Positions 1 through 8,164 of a DNA stretch of 64,000 nt are shown in pieces (positions within the stretch are counted from its first letter, which is position 1; every line of letters starts with the position of its first letter). The notes under the pieces are model-generated. The model was not told the DNA's origin, did no database searches, and worked only from the letters and a program-made list of their open reading frames with translations. The DNA is from Gammaproteobacteria bacterium (GTDB lineage: Bacteria > Pseudomonadota > Gammaproteobacteria > Pseudomonadales > Azotimanducaceae): contig JAPPDJ010000041.1 in NCBI GenBank assembly GCA_028824555.1, positions 9,525 through 73,524 of the forward strand, in the 5' to 3' direction. A program made the translations under genes and the position numbers.

Positions 1-1814
1 GGTAGCGGGGTGAGCGTTGGATGGGGGTGAGAGGTGGCGCATCTAGTCCTGTACGCGTGGAATTTCGCCGCGCCGGGTAGGGCGTTGGTTGTCATCAATC
101 CGCCAGGACGCCGGTAGGGACTGGGGTCAACCTCAGTGAAGGTCGCCATGTAGGCTGCGAGCGCGTCCAGTTCCCGGCTGAGGCCAGCGTTGGGGGAGCC
201 AAAGACCCAGTCGGCTCCCTTGCCGTGGAATGCCTCATCGCTGACGAACCCTCGGCCTTGCAGCGTCTGGCGCAGCAGAATCTCGAAGTCCTGTATCTCG
301 TCCATGTCCGCGCGCCAGTGAATCGGACCGTGATCCATCCCCGCGCGCCCCTTAAGGGCGATGGTGTTGCGCAGGCCCCCGCCGTGGGCGCCGCGACCGC
401 TGTAGTCCCACACGCGCCCGTCGCTGCCGCCCTCGATGTGACATCCGGCACAACTCACGTAACCGTCGCGCCCCATCCGCGGATCGGCGGCGTTGTAGAA
501 GATCTGCTTGCCAAGGAGCACCTCAGGCGGCAAGGGCTCCCGCGCTGCGGTGGCGATGCGTCGGATCGGGGCCGGTGCGCGGCCTTGCCCGATTTCGGAC
601 AGGTCGTACACGGCGATGTCGCGGGACAGGAAGTTCTGCACGAACAGCCGGCCGCGGGGATCCACCAAGAGGCCCCGCGGCGCGAGCCCAGTGCCGAGAA
701 TCGAAGCCACGGCACTGCCGCTTGCGGCATCGAGCACGTCAACTGCGTTGGACCCCTGCAGCGCGACGAACGCGTGCTTGCCCTCCGGGTCGAAGGCGAC
801 CGCCACCGCCATGGCGCGGTTGTCGAGGTCCCGCCGGGCTTCGAGCGCTTCCCGGTTTTGCACGAGGTCGACCTGCGACACGATGGCGCGCGTCGTGGTC
901 TCGAAGCCGAGCCGTTCGCCGCTCAGGTGCAAGCCTCGACCGGTATTGTCCTTTTTTGACGGCACCCAGGCGCGCAGCCCATCCGGGGCGATGACGATGG
1001 CGGCCAGGTGGTTGGGAACCCCGCGCCCGCTGACGGGGCTGTCGGGACCGGGATCCACGGCCAGGTCGATTCGCCGCGCCACCTCGAAGGATGCGGCGCT
1101 CACTTCGACCACCTCTCCGCGATCGGCGGGTGATATGTATCGGGTGACCAGGATTCTGGTGCCATCGGCGGTGACGGCGATGCCGCGCGGCGTCGGACCG
1201 ACATCGACGGCGTCTTCCACTGCGCCGGTATCCGCATTCAGCTTCAACAGGCGACCGACAGCCTGCAGCGTGACGTAGACGGCGTCTGCCGCCGGGCTGA
1301 ACGCTATCCCGTATGGGCGGGATGCGTACGGCAGCGCGATCCTCCGCCTTAGCCGGCCATCGTTGCCCTCGACGATGCTTATGGTGGCGTCGTCCTGATT
1401 GACGACCCAGACCGCGCCACCAGGGCCCGGTGCGAGAGTGCGGGGGTTGTCGCCAACGGCTGCCTCGAACAGCTTGACCAGTTTCCGGGCATCGATCGCG
1501 GCCACGGTATCGCTGTCCGAGTTCACGCTCCAGATTCGCTCTGTGCGCTCGTCCAGCGCGATCGTTGTGGCATGTGTCGCGCGCCTTGCTACGGCGGATG
1601 CACCGTTTCGTGCTTCAGCATGGGCGGGTGAGAGCAAGCCGGCGACAATCTCCGCACCGGGTCCCTGCGCAGGTCCCAATGGCGGAATGGCGAGGGCCGC
1701 AACGGCCAGCGCAAGCGCGACCCCCGCCGGCACCATGCGCCTCGGCCGGTCGGGGCGGTTTCTGAACGGCAGCAGCTCTCTCGCCGCTACGTTCTGCGCA
1801 CTTCCGCTCGTCAT
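1..1814 (-). CDS. Secreted YncE-like beta-propeller / cytochrome c protein, 3' end beyond the window
   Basis: The frame is open from the ATG at 1814 to the left edge (at least 604 residues, no stop), so the C-terminus is missing. An internal ATG at 1736 sits directly before a hydrophobic stretch ending in a Pro-Ala-His-Ala-type cleavage region, so export to the periplasm is likely and 1736 is an alternative start. Residues about 80-440 are a series of short beta-propeller repeats of the YncE/lactonase kind (recurring 'G..P.GIA..P' and 'V..A...V.VID' patterns). A CAGCH haem c site follows at residues 455-459 (bases 438-452). A second candidate site near residue 592 (bases 27-41) reads CATSH, with Ser where the second haem Cys belongs. 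The architecture resembles di-haem cytochrome c peroxidase/MauG-like proteins fused to a propeller. Substrate unknown. It diverges from the flavoprotein gene at 1971. Confidence 0.8.
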   Translation of the reverse strand, partial: MTSGSAQNVAARELLPFRNRPDRPRRMVPAGVALALAVAALAIPPLGPAQGPGAEIVAGLLSPAHAEARNGASAVARRATHATTIALDERTERIWSVNSDSDTVAAIDARKLVKLFEAAVGDNPRTLAPGPGGAVWVVNQDDATISIVEGNDGRLRRRIALPYASRPYGIAFSPAADAVYVTLQAVGRLLKLNADTGAVEDAVDVGPTPRGIAVTADGTRILVTRYISPADRGEVVEVSAASFEVARRIDLAVDPGPDSPVSGRGVPNHLAAIVIAPDGLRAWVPSKKDNTGRGLHLSGERLGFETTTRAIVSQVDLVQNREALEARRDLDNRAMAVAVAFDPEGKHAFVALQGSNAVDVLDAASGSAVASILGTGLAPRGLLVDPRGRLFVQNFLSRDIAVYDLSEIGQGRAPAPIRRIATAAREPLPPEVLLGKQIFYNAADPRMGRDGYVSCAGCHIEGGSDGRVWDYSGRGAHGGGLRNTIALKGRAGMDHGPIHWRADMDEIQDFEILLRQTLQGRGFVSDEAFHGKGADWVFGSPNAGLSRELDALAAYMATFTEVDPSPYRRPGGLMTTNALPGAAKFHAYRTRCATSHPHPTLTPL

Positions 1815-1970
1815 GTCGGGCTCGGATCATAGGACATAGCCGACCGCCAGCTTGGCAAGGGATCGTCCCTGCGTGCCCCAAGGTACCCGGAGCTCAGCTC
1901 GGCTTGACCGATCGCGAAACCGGTTGGTAGCGTTGCGGCGCAGCGACGATGTTTCCATAGCAAGTTACTC

Positions 1971-3719
1971 ATGCGAAGCGACTACACGGTTGCGGTCATT
2001 GGCGGGGGTGCCTCGGGCGTCGCGCTTGTGGCGCGGATCGTCGAATCCTTGCCGGCAGGGCTCAGCACCGCGAACGTGTCCATTGCATTGTTCGATGTCC
2101 ACGGCTGTCGTGGCGGCAACGCATACGCGGCGGACACCCCCAGCAATCTGATGAACACCACCGGCAGCGCAATCGACGGTGGCTACGGGGGCGATTTCGG
2201 ATTTCTCCGGTGGGCAGGGGAGAACTCGGACAGGTGGCGCCCTCTGCTTGGCGATCGAACGCCGGACGCGAGCGGCTATGTTCCGAGGCCGGTGTTTGGC
2301 CTGTACCTTGCCGACCTCTTGGCGCACGCCCAGCGCCGGGCACCCGGCCGGGGCATGCGGCTCGACACGGTTGAGGAGGAGGTGGTAGACATCGCGCCAC
2401 CCGCCTCGTCCGAGCAGAACTACTGCATCCGCGCGGCTTCCGGGGCCCGTTTCGAAGCCCGCTACATCTATCTCGCCATCGGTCATCTGCAGCGCGCGAA
2501 GACCGAGGACTACCAATATCGCGAGCACTACTACCACAACCCCTATCCCATATCGCGCCTGATCGAGGAGATTCCGAAGGAGGCGTCGGTGGGAGTCATC
2601 GGCTCCCGGCTGAGCGCCATCGACGTCGCCCTTGGCCTGGCCGCTGGCGGGCACCAAGGCACTGTTACATGCGTTTCGAGGGGAGGTCGGCTCCCGGCGG
2701 TGCGGGCAGACCAAGGCAAATACCAGTTCCGCAATCTCGAGCGCGAGGATCTGCGAAAGCAACTCAGGTGCCGGCGCGCGCGGCTCAGGCTTGCCGATGT
2801 GGCGGCCATGCTCGGCAGCGAGATCGAACACGCGGAAGGCCGACCGGTGGCGCTCGGCGACATCGTCAACACACCGGCCTCTCCCGTGGCGTACTACGAA
2901 CGCGAGATCAGCCTCGCCGAGGGGCGAGCCCGGCCTTGGCAGGCGGTCCTCTACGCCACGAACCGCAACATCGATCTCTTCTGGCATCACCTCGCGGAGG
3001 AAGACAAGAAGCTCTTGATGTCGGAATGGCTGAACGCCTGGCTGACGTATCGCGCCTCCATCCCGCGCGAGAACGCCGAGCGCGTACTGGCGCTGATGCG
3101 ATCCGGCCGGCTGGACGTCAGGGGCGGTGCCCGAGAAATCCGCTACGACGACTCGACGCGCCGTTTCAACCTAAGTCTCGGCGATGACGACACGGTTGCT
3201 GTCGAGTACCTGGCCGCCGCCACCGGTTCCGCCAATCGCATCGAGAACGCCGACAGCACGCTGACCAGGAACCTGCTCGCAAGGGGCCTCGTCAGGTCGC
3301 ACCGTTTCGGCGGCGTTGACTGCCGCTTCGAGACGGGCCAGGTCACGGGCCGCAACCATTCGGCAGCGGACTCCCGCATGTTCGCTCTCGGGCCGATTAC
3401 CAGCGGCGTGTATTTCTTTACCACGGCGCTGGAGATCGTTCACCGTCAAGCGTCCCGGCGCGCCGAGGACCTCGCCTTCATGCTCGGAGTCGACTGGCTG
3501 GACCTGCCGGAAACCGAAGAGTGGGTGGACGCGCGGCAACGACTGCCCGGCAGCCGGCCCGACAAGCCCGAGGCGCCCGGCGAGGGGGCTCCGGACCTGC
3601 TCGAGCGGGTCGTCGCCAACGACCAGCTCGATCTCATCGACTTCGAGCAACTGAAGCTGCTCAACGATCAGATAACAGGCGGCGAACTTCGCCGCCGCGA
3701 CGGCAAGAAAGCCGACTGA
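1971..3719 (+). CDS. FAD/NAD(P)-binding protein (NAD_binding_9-type flavoprotein)
   Basis: The 582-residue protein opens with a beta strand and a GGGASG dinucleotide-binding loop (residues 11-16). A glycine-rich segment around residues 43-67 (GGNAYAADTPSNLMNTTGSA) is typical of the FAD-NAD(P)-binding family that includes E. coli YdhS-like proteins. A second Rossmann signature (VGVIGSRLSAIDVALGL) lies near residues 206-222, as expected for a two-nucleotide flavoenzyme. There is no signal peptide, so it is probably cytoplasmic. The C-terminal about 60 residues are charged and look like a flexible extension. The neighbours give no pathway, so the substrate is not assigned. Members of this family often tailor small molecules, but nothing here shows that. 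Confidence 0.8.
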   Translation: MRSDYTVAVIGGGASGVALVARIVESLPAGLSTANVSIALFDVHGCRGGNAYAADTPSNLMNTTGSAIDGGYGGDFGFLRWAGENSDRWRPLLGDRTPDASGYVPRPVFGLYLADLLAHAQRRAPGRGMRLDTVEEEVVDIAPPASSEQNYCIRAASGARFEARYIYLAIGHLQRAKTEDYQYREHYYHNPYPISRLIEEIPKEASVGVIGSRLSAIDVALGLAAGGHQGTVTCVSRGGRLPAVRADQGKYQFRNLEREDLRKQLRCRRARLRLADVAAMLGSEIEHAEGRPVALGDIVNTPASPVAYYEREISLAEGRARPWQAVLYATNRNIDLFWHHLAEEDKKLLMSEWLNAWLTYRASIPRENAERVLALMRSGRLDVRGGAREIRYDDSTRRFNLSLGDDDTVAVEYLAAATGSANRIENADSTLTRNLLARGLVRSHRFGGVDCRFETGQVTGRNHSAADSRMFALGPITSGVYFFTTALEIVHRQASRRAEDLAFMLGVDWLDLPETEEWVDARQRLPGSRPDKPEAPGEGAPDLLERVVANDQLDLIDFEQLKLLNDQITGGELRRRDGKKAD

Positions 3720-3795
3720 TCGGTACCGCCGCGTTCAGCCGGCCTGTGCAAGCACGAAGGCCAGCAGCTCTCGAAGCGCACGGCCGAGGCGCCCT

Positions 3796-4167
3796 TCAAG
3801 GCGCGCGGCCAGCAACCTTCGTGAAGCGGTCCGCGTTCACCAAAAACGCGTTCCACGGCTGCGTCGGTTTGGTTCGTTCCGCGTCTTCGAACTGCCGTGC
3901 CAGCACCCAGAGCGTGTGCAGGGTGGTGCCGTCGAGGCGGCCGGAGAAGGTGCTGATAGAATGCAGATTGGCGTCGTCGTCGGTGAAATTGACGGCGAAT
4001 GAAACCACTTCCCCGTTCGCAACCCCGAGCACGGGATAGGACCGATCCTGTGCGGCCCGACCCTTGGCGGACTGAAAGGTGCCGCGAACCTCGCCCGCTG
4101 CATCGACGCTCTCGATGCGAAGGCGCGAACCATTCTGGTTCACCCATTCCCCGATCAGTTCCTGCAT
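3796..4167 (-). CDS. Avidin/streptavidin-family biotin-binding-like protein
   Basis: The 123-residue protein follows the streptavidin barrel from strand 1 (GEWVNQNGS) to the last strand (NADRFTKV). By-eye alignment keeps many biotin contacts: streptavidin N23=N10, S27=S14, S45=S33, S88=S70, W108=W87, W120=W105 and D128=D113. Y43, W79 and W92 are replaced by Phe (F31, F61, F74), and T90 by Ser (S72). The start at 4167 is preceded by GGGAGG at 5-nt spacing; the frame extends upstream to 4272 but has no comparable site, and that stretch lacks avidin similarity. No signal peptide is visible from this start, unlike most avidins, so the protein may stay in the cytoplasm. The gene is single and diverges from the SDR at 4275. 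Biotin binding is inferred from family membership. Confidence 0.82.
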   Translation of the reverse strand: MQELIGEWVNQNGSRLRIESVDAAGEVRGTFQSAKGRAAQDRSYPVLGVANGEVVSFAVNFTDDDANLHSISTFSGRLDGTTLHTLWVLARQFEDAERTKPTQPWNAFLVNADRFTKVAGRAP

Positions 4168-4274
4168 ATGCGCCTCCCGCGGGTGTCCCTGGCATCGTAG
4201 CAGGCGGAGCTCGGGGCGCTGCCTGGCGTCTTTCTGGGGTAGAGTCGCGCTCGCCAAACAACAGACGGACACTC

Positions 4275-4976
4275 ATGAGCGAAGGACGCATCGCGCTGGT
4301 CACCGGCGTTGGCCCCGGCACCGGCAGCGCCATAGTGCGGCGGTTCGCCGGCGACTATCAGGTGGCCATGCTGGCGCGCAATGCCGATCGGCTCGCAGAG
4401 CTCGAGCAAGACGTTCCGAACACTCGCGCATATCCGTGCGATGTGGCCGACGCCGACGCGCTGGCCGCCACCGTCGAGCGCGTGCGCGAGGAACTGGGCC
4501 TCCCGGATGTCGTGATCCACAACGCCGTTGGCGGTGCCTTTGGCGACTTCCTCAGCATCGATCCCGACGTGCTCGCACGCAACTTCGCGGTCAACACCAT
4601 GGCGCTGCTGCACTTGGGCAGGCTTGTCGCGCCCGGCATGATCGAGCGTGGCAGCGGCGCGATCGTCTGCACCGGCAACACCGCCGCCTATCGCGGCAAG
4701 GATTTCTTCGCCGGCTTCGCGCCCACCAAGGCGGCGCAGCGCATCCTGGCGGAATCCATGGCGCGCGCGCTTGGGCCGAAGGGCATTCACGTTGGCTATG
4801 TGGCCATCGATGCGGTCATCGACCTCGAGTGGACTCGCCGCCGCAACCCCGACGCGCCGGATGACTATTACTGCAAGCCGGACGACATCGCTGCCGAAGT
4901 CTGGCACCTGGCCCACCAGCCGAAGAGCGCCTGGACCTTCGACGTGATGATCCGTCCCTTCGGCGAAACTTGGTAG
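4275..4976 (+). CDS. SDR-family protein lacking the catalytic tyrosine
   Basis: A 233-residue Rossmann-fold protein of the short-chain dehydrogenase/reductase type. The coenzyme loop TGVGPGTG is at residues 11-18, an Asp-Val motif binds the adenine region (CDVADADAL), and NAVGG stands in place of NAG. The active-site YxxxK motif reads FAPTK, so the general acid/base Tyr is Phe while Lys is kept. The usual Ser position, about 13 residues upstream, is Asn/Thr. A normal SDR reduction would be impaired, so it may be a non-canonical SDR or a binding protein. The ATG at 4275 was chosen because the SDR fold begins there; the frame continues further upstream without family features. It lies 23 bases upstream of pgk and is probably cotranscribed. 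Confidence 0.8.
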   Translation: MSEGRIALVTGVGPGTGSAIVRRFAGDYQVAMLARNADRLAELEQDVPNTRAYPCDVADADALAATVERVREELGLPDVVIHNAVGGAFGDFLSIDPDVLARNFAVNTMALLHLGRLVAPGMIERGSGAIVCTGNTAAYRGKDFFAGFAPTKAAQRILAESMARALGPKGIHVGYVAIDAVIDLEWTRRRNPDAPDDYYCKPDDIAAEVWHLAHQPKSAWTFDVMIRPFGETW

Positions 4977-4999
4977 GCGGCGCGCCGAGGAGCACCGCA

Positions 5000-6172
5000 A
5001 TGGCGGAACGCGGCGCATTCCTTCGCCTGGAGGAACAGGACCTCGCCGGCAAGCGAGTGCTCATCCGGGAAGACCTGAACGTGCCCGTGCAGGATGGGGT
5101 GATCGCCAGCAACGCGCGAATCGACGCCGCACTACCCACGTTGCGCCACTGCCTCGACGCCGGCGCGGCCGTGATCGTCATGTCCCACCTAGGCCGGCCG
5201 AAGCCCGGCGTAATCGATCCAGCGCTTTCTCTGGCGCCGGTGGCGACGGCCTTGACGGGGGCCCTCGGCCTTGCCGTGCCGCTCGTTGCCGACTGGGAGC
5301 ACAGCACCCTGGTGTCGCCGGGGCAACTGGCGCTGCTCGAGAACGTGCGCTTCTGCCCAGGCGAGACGGAGAACGACGACATTCTGGCGCGGCGCTACGC
5401 GTCACTCGCGGACATTTTCGTGATGGACGCCTTCGCCACGGTCCATCGGGCGCAGGCTTCCACCCACGGCGTCGCGCGGTTTGCGGCACTGGCATGTGCA
5501 GGGCCCTTGCTGGCGGCGGAACTCGACGCGCTCGATCGCGCCCTAACGGCGCCGACACGACCGGTGGTGGCCATCGTCGGCGGCAGCAAGGTCTCCACCA
5601 AGCTCGCGGTGCTCGAGTCCTTGGCCGACATCGCCGACACGCTCATCGTCGGCGGTGGCATCGCCAACACGTTCCTGCTGGCCGCTGACCAAGGCATAGG
5701 CGCATCCTTGGCCGAGCCGGAACTCGTGGATGTTGCGCGGCGAATCGCCGAAAAGGCTGACGTGCCATTGCCGGTGGACGTGATGACCGCCCCATCCCCA
5801 GACGCCCCGGCAGCGCATCTGCGGTTGGCCGGCGAGGTGCCCGAGGGCGAGATGATCCTAGACATCGGCCCCGAGTCGGCACGCCGGAGTCGAGAGGTCT
5901 TGCAGAATGCCGCCACCATCCTCTGGAACGGCCCGCTCGGAGTGTTCGAGCGCGACCATTTCGGCGAAGGCACCCGGGTGGTGGCGGAGGCGGTGGCGTC
6001 GTCATCCGCCTTCTCGATTGCCGGCGGAGGGGATACTCTGGCAGCCGTGGAGAAATACGGAGTCGCCGACGGCATCTCCTATCTTTCCACCGGCGGCGGA
6101 GCCTTTCTCGAATACGTCGAAGGCAAGCCGCTGCCCGGCGTCGAAGTGCTGAAACAACGGAGGTTCGGCTGA
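5000..6172 (+). CDS. pgk: Phosphoglycerate kinase
   Basis: Catalyses 1,3-bisphosphoglycerate + ADP to 3-phosphoglycerate + ATP in glycolysis, and the reverse in gluconeogenesis. The protein is 390 residues, close to the 387 of E. coli Pgk. Visible signatures are the N-terminal substrate region [17 protein letters not shown], the hinge/nucleotide segment [10 protein letters not shown], the WNGPLGVFE motif and the C-terminal [17 protein letters not shown] 5000 is preceded by a GAGGAG-like site; an in-frame start at 4970 would overlap the upstream SDR and adds nothing conserved. The TGA shares its A with the ATG of the ankyrin gene, so the two are likely translationally coupled. The usual gammaproteobacterial partners epd, pyk and fba are not adjacent; fba is at 18683. 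Confidence 0.96.
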   Translation: MAERGAFLRLEEQDLAGKRVLIREDLNVPVQDGVIASNARIDAALPTLRHCLDAGAAVIVMSHLGRPKPGVIDPALSLAPVATALTGALGLAVPLVADWEHSTLVSPGQLALLENVRFCPGETENDDILARRYASLADIFVMDAFATVHRAQASTHGVARFAALACAGPLLAAELDALDRALTAPTRPVVAIVGGSKVSTKLAVLESLADIADTLIVGGGIANTFLLAADQGIGASLAEPELVDVARRIAEKADVPLPVDVMTAPSPDAPAAHLRLAGEVPEGEMILDIGPESARRSREVLQNAATILWNGPLGVFERDHFGEGTRVVAEAVASSSAFSIAGGGDTLAAVEKYGVADGISYLSTGGGAFLEYVEGKPLPGVEVLKQRRFG

Positions 6173-7146
6173 TGTCCGAAGACTTCACCGCCGCCAGGGC
6201 TGCGGCGGAAGACGGCAATCTCGAGGCGCTCGCAGCCATCGTCGAGCGTTCGCCGGACGTGCTCGCGGAACAGGACGAGGACGGACAAACCCTCATCGCC
6301 CTCGCCTGCCGCGCGGCCACCGGCAATGTCGCCATTCCGCTGGACCCCGGCACGCCGGAACAGCATGCGGCTGTGGACCTCATCCTGCAGGCCGGTGCCG
6401 ATCCCAACGTTGCCGACAAGGACGGCTGGACGCCACTGCACACCGCCGGCATGGCCGGCCACACGAGCCTCGCCCACCGCCTGGTCAACGCCGGCGCCTC
6501 TGTGGCCGCCGGAGCCCACGGCAAGTCTGGAGCCACGCCACTTTCCTATGCCCTTTTCTATGCCAAGCCATACATGGTGGAAGCGCTTTCACCCGTCGAG
6601 CCCGACAACCTCCGCGCCGCTGCCGCGCTCGGCCGCGACCTCGGCCGCTTCTTCGACGGCGAGAACCTGACGGCGAACGCCACCGACGGCCTCGACTTCT
6701 ACGCGCCGATCTTCTTTCCCACCTGGCAGCGCACCCTCGCCAAGCAAGAAGTGCTCGACGAGGCGCTCTCGTGGGCGGCGCGCAACAACCAATGCGAGTC
6801 CATGGCCGAACTCGTCAAGCGGGGCGCAAACGTGAACGCCAACCCGTTCCGCGGCACGCCCCTCCTGTGGGCCTGCTACAGCGACAAGGTGGAAGCGGCG
6901 GAATGGCTACTGGACCATGGCGCAGACCCAGATCTGCGCCACGACTGGGGCGGTGAAGGCCACGGTGTCAACGCCGTCGCCATGCACCTGGCGGCACAAC
7001 ACAACGCCGTGAACTGCGTCAAGCTGCTGCTCGACCGCGGCGCCGACGCCACCATCGTCGACGGTGCCCACGACGGCACACCCCTCGGCTGGGCAGAGTT
7101 CGGCGGCGCGACCGAGGCGGTGGAGTTGCTCAAGGCGGCGGGGTAG
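6172..7146 (+). CDS. Ankyrin-repeat protein coupled to pgk
   Basis: A 324-residue protein built largely of ankyrin repeats. Clear repeat units read 'DKDGWTPLHTAGMAGHTSLAHRLVNAGA' style (residues about 83-115), and others lie near 215-250 (FRGTPLLWACYSDKVEAAEWLLDHGADP) and 270-320. No signal peptide or membrane segment is seen, so it is predicted cytoplasmic. Ankyrin repeats mediate protein-protein contacts; the partner is unknown. Start and stop are unambiguous: the ATG overlaps the pgk TGA by one base, and the next gene starts 3 bases after its stop. Such tight coupling to a glycolytic enzyme is unusual. Confidence 0.88.
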   Translation: MSEDFTAARAAAEDGNLEALAAIVERSPDVLAEQDEDGQTLIALACRAATGNVAIPLDPGTPEQHAAVDLILQAGADPNVADKDGWTPLHTAGMAGHTSLAHRLVNAGASVAAGAHGKSGATPLSYALFYAKPYMVEALSPVEPDNLRAAAALGRDLGRFFDGENLTANATDGLDFYAPIFFPTWQRTLAKQEVLDEALSWAARNNQCESMAELVKRGANVNANPFRGTPLLWACYSDKVEAAEWLLDHGADPDLRHDWGGEGHGVNAVAMHLAAQHNAVNCVKLLLDRGADATIVDGAHDGTPLGWAEFGGATEAVELLKAAG

Positions 7147-7149
7147 CAG

Positions 7150-7836
7150 GTGGCGACTGAACGGCAACGGAAGTTCGTTTGGCACGGCCTGCTGACGGCA
7201 TTGGCGCTGGCCGTGATCATCGTGCTCTATCGCCAAGGCGTGTTCGACGCAGACCAAGGCGAAGAGTCCGGCGGCGCGTCGAACGAAACGGTCGCTCCGG
7301 CCGAAGCAGCGCCGGTGGGTGCCATCACAGCCCCCGGCCCACCCCAAGGTGAAGCAGCAGGCATATTGCCGTCGATCCCCCCGGACACCGCCTGGACCGA
7401 AGTGGACGTTGCCGACATCAACCCGGAGTGGGTGCCCGAATACCACGAGAGCGTCGATGGTGCGCTGCTGGTGGCCATCGGCGACGGCATGAGAACCTGG
7501 AACGCCGGCGACACCATCGCCCTCCCGGTGCCCCAAATCGGCGAAGTGTTCCGTCCGGTCATCGACGACGTGGAAACGCAGGTCGGCACCAACCGCTCGT
7601 ACGTCGGCCGAACCCTAGCCGACGACGCCCCCTACTCCTTCGTCATCACCCTCGGCGAACACGAAACCTTCGGCTACGTCGGCACCCCCCAAGGCTCCTA
7701 CGAACTCGTCGGCAACACCCGCCTCGCCTGGCTCATGCCCACCGCCAACATGGACCAGCACGTGGACTACAGCAAGCCCGACTACTTCTACCTGGACGAA
7801 GACGGCGAGCGCATTCCGCACGACCACGAACACTGA
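7150..7836 (+). CDS. Membrane-anchored hypothetical protein with His-rich C-terminus
   Basis: A 228-residue protein starting at GTG 7150, 3 bases after the ankyrin stop. Residues about 12-27 form one hydrophobic segment (LLTALALAVIIVLY) after a basic N-terminus, consistent with a signal anchor that leaves the rest in the periplasm. Residues 40-80 are Ala/Pro/Gly-rich linker. The remainder looks like a small beta-rich domain (PYSFVITLGEHETFGYVGT...) and ends in HDHEH, a possible metal-binding tail. That beta-rich part vaguely recalls the N-terminal prodomain of secreted zinc metalloproteases, but I do not assign a family. It is the last gene of the SDR-pgk-ankyrin run, and a hairpin follows its stop. 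Confidence 0.65.
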   Translation: MATERQRKFVWHGLLTALALAVIIVLYRQGVFDADQGEESGGASNETVAPAEAAPVGAITAPGPPQGEAAGILPSIPPDTAWTEVDVADINPEWVPEYHESVDGALLVAIGDGMRTWNAGDTIALPVPQIGEVFRPVIDDVETQVGTNRSYVGRTLADDAPYSFVITLGEHETFGYVGTPQGSYELVGNTRLAWLMPTANMDQHVDYSKPDYFYLDEDGERIPHDHEH

Positions 7837-7862
7837 CCGAAGGCAACCGCGACCGCCTTCGG
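7837..7862 (+). terminator. Hairpin after the pgk-ankyrin operon
   Basis: Perfect 8-bp inverted repeat CCGAAGGC / GCCTTCGG with a 10-nt loop, starting immediately after the stop codon at 7836 and lying between convergent genes. No U-tract follows, so intrinsic termination is only possible, not shown. Confidence 0.4.
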
Positions 7863-7896
7863 GGCCGGGACATCTTGCCTCCGCTCAGCGCTACGT

Positions 7897-8133
7897 CTAA
7901 TGCCTCGTGACACCCTTGCGCCGGCCGAGCCAATGCACGAGCCCCTTGTCCACCCAGCCGCAGCTCACGTAGGCGAGCGCAAGCCAAAGGACAAGGAAGC
8001 CCCACGACGCCTCGAAAATCGCCGCACCAATCAAGGCGAGACACATCGTCGCGCAAGCCAAGCCGACCAACATCCGGAGCGCAGTCACTTCCGACTTCCC
8101 GAGGCCAAGCGAAACGCGCGAAGGCCATTGCAC
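7897..8133 (-). CDS. Small predicted membrane protein
   Basis: A 78-residue frame with two hydrophobic segments (about residues 21-40 and 42-62) and a basic C-terminus (WLGRRKGVTRH), the pattern of a two-helix inner-membrane protein with cytoplasmic ends. It lies 31 bases downstream of the haloalkane-dehalogenase-like gene on the same strand and fills the interval before the convergent operon ends. No good ribosome-binding site precedes the ATG. No family recognised. Confidence 0.45.
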   Translation of the reverse strand: MQWPSRVSLGLGKSEVTALRMLVGLACATMCLALIGAAIFEASWGFLVLWLALAYVSCGWVDKGLVHWLGRRKGVTRH

Positions 8134-8164
8134 GGAGTAGGAGCCGCAACCTGAAGTGCCCGCA

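Noticed and set aside
225-959. 244-residue plus-strand frame near the left edge
   Set aside because: It is in register opposite the cytochrome/propeller gene, whose CAGCH motif, propeller repeats and signal peptide identify the real strand.
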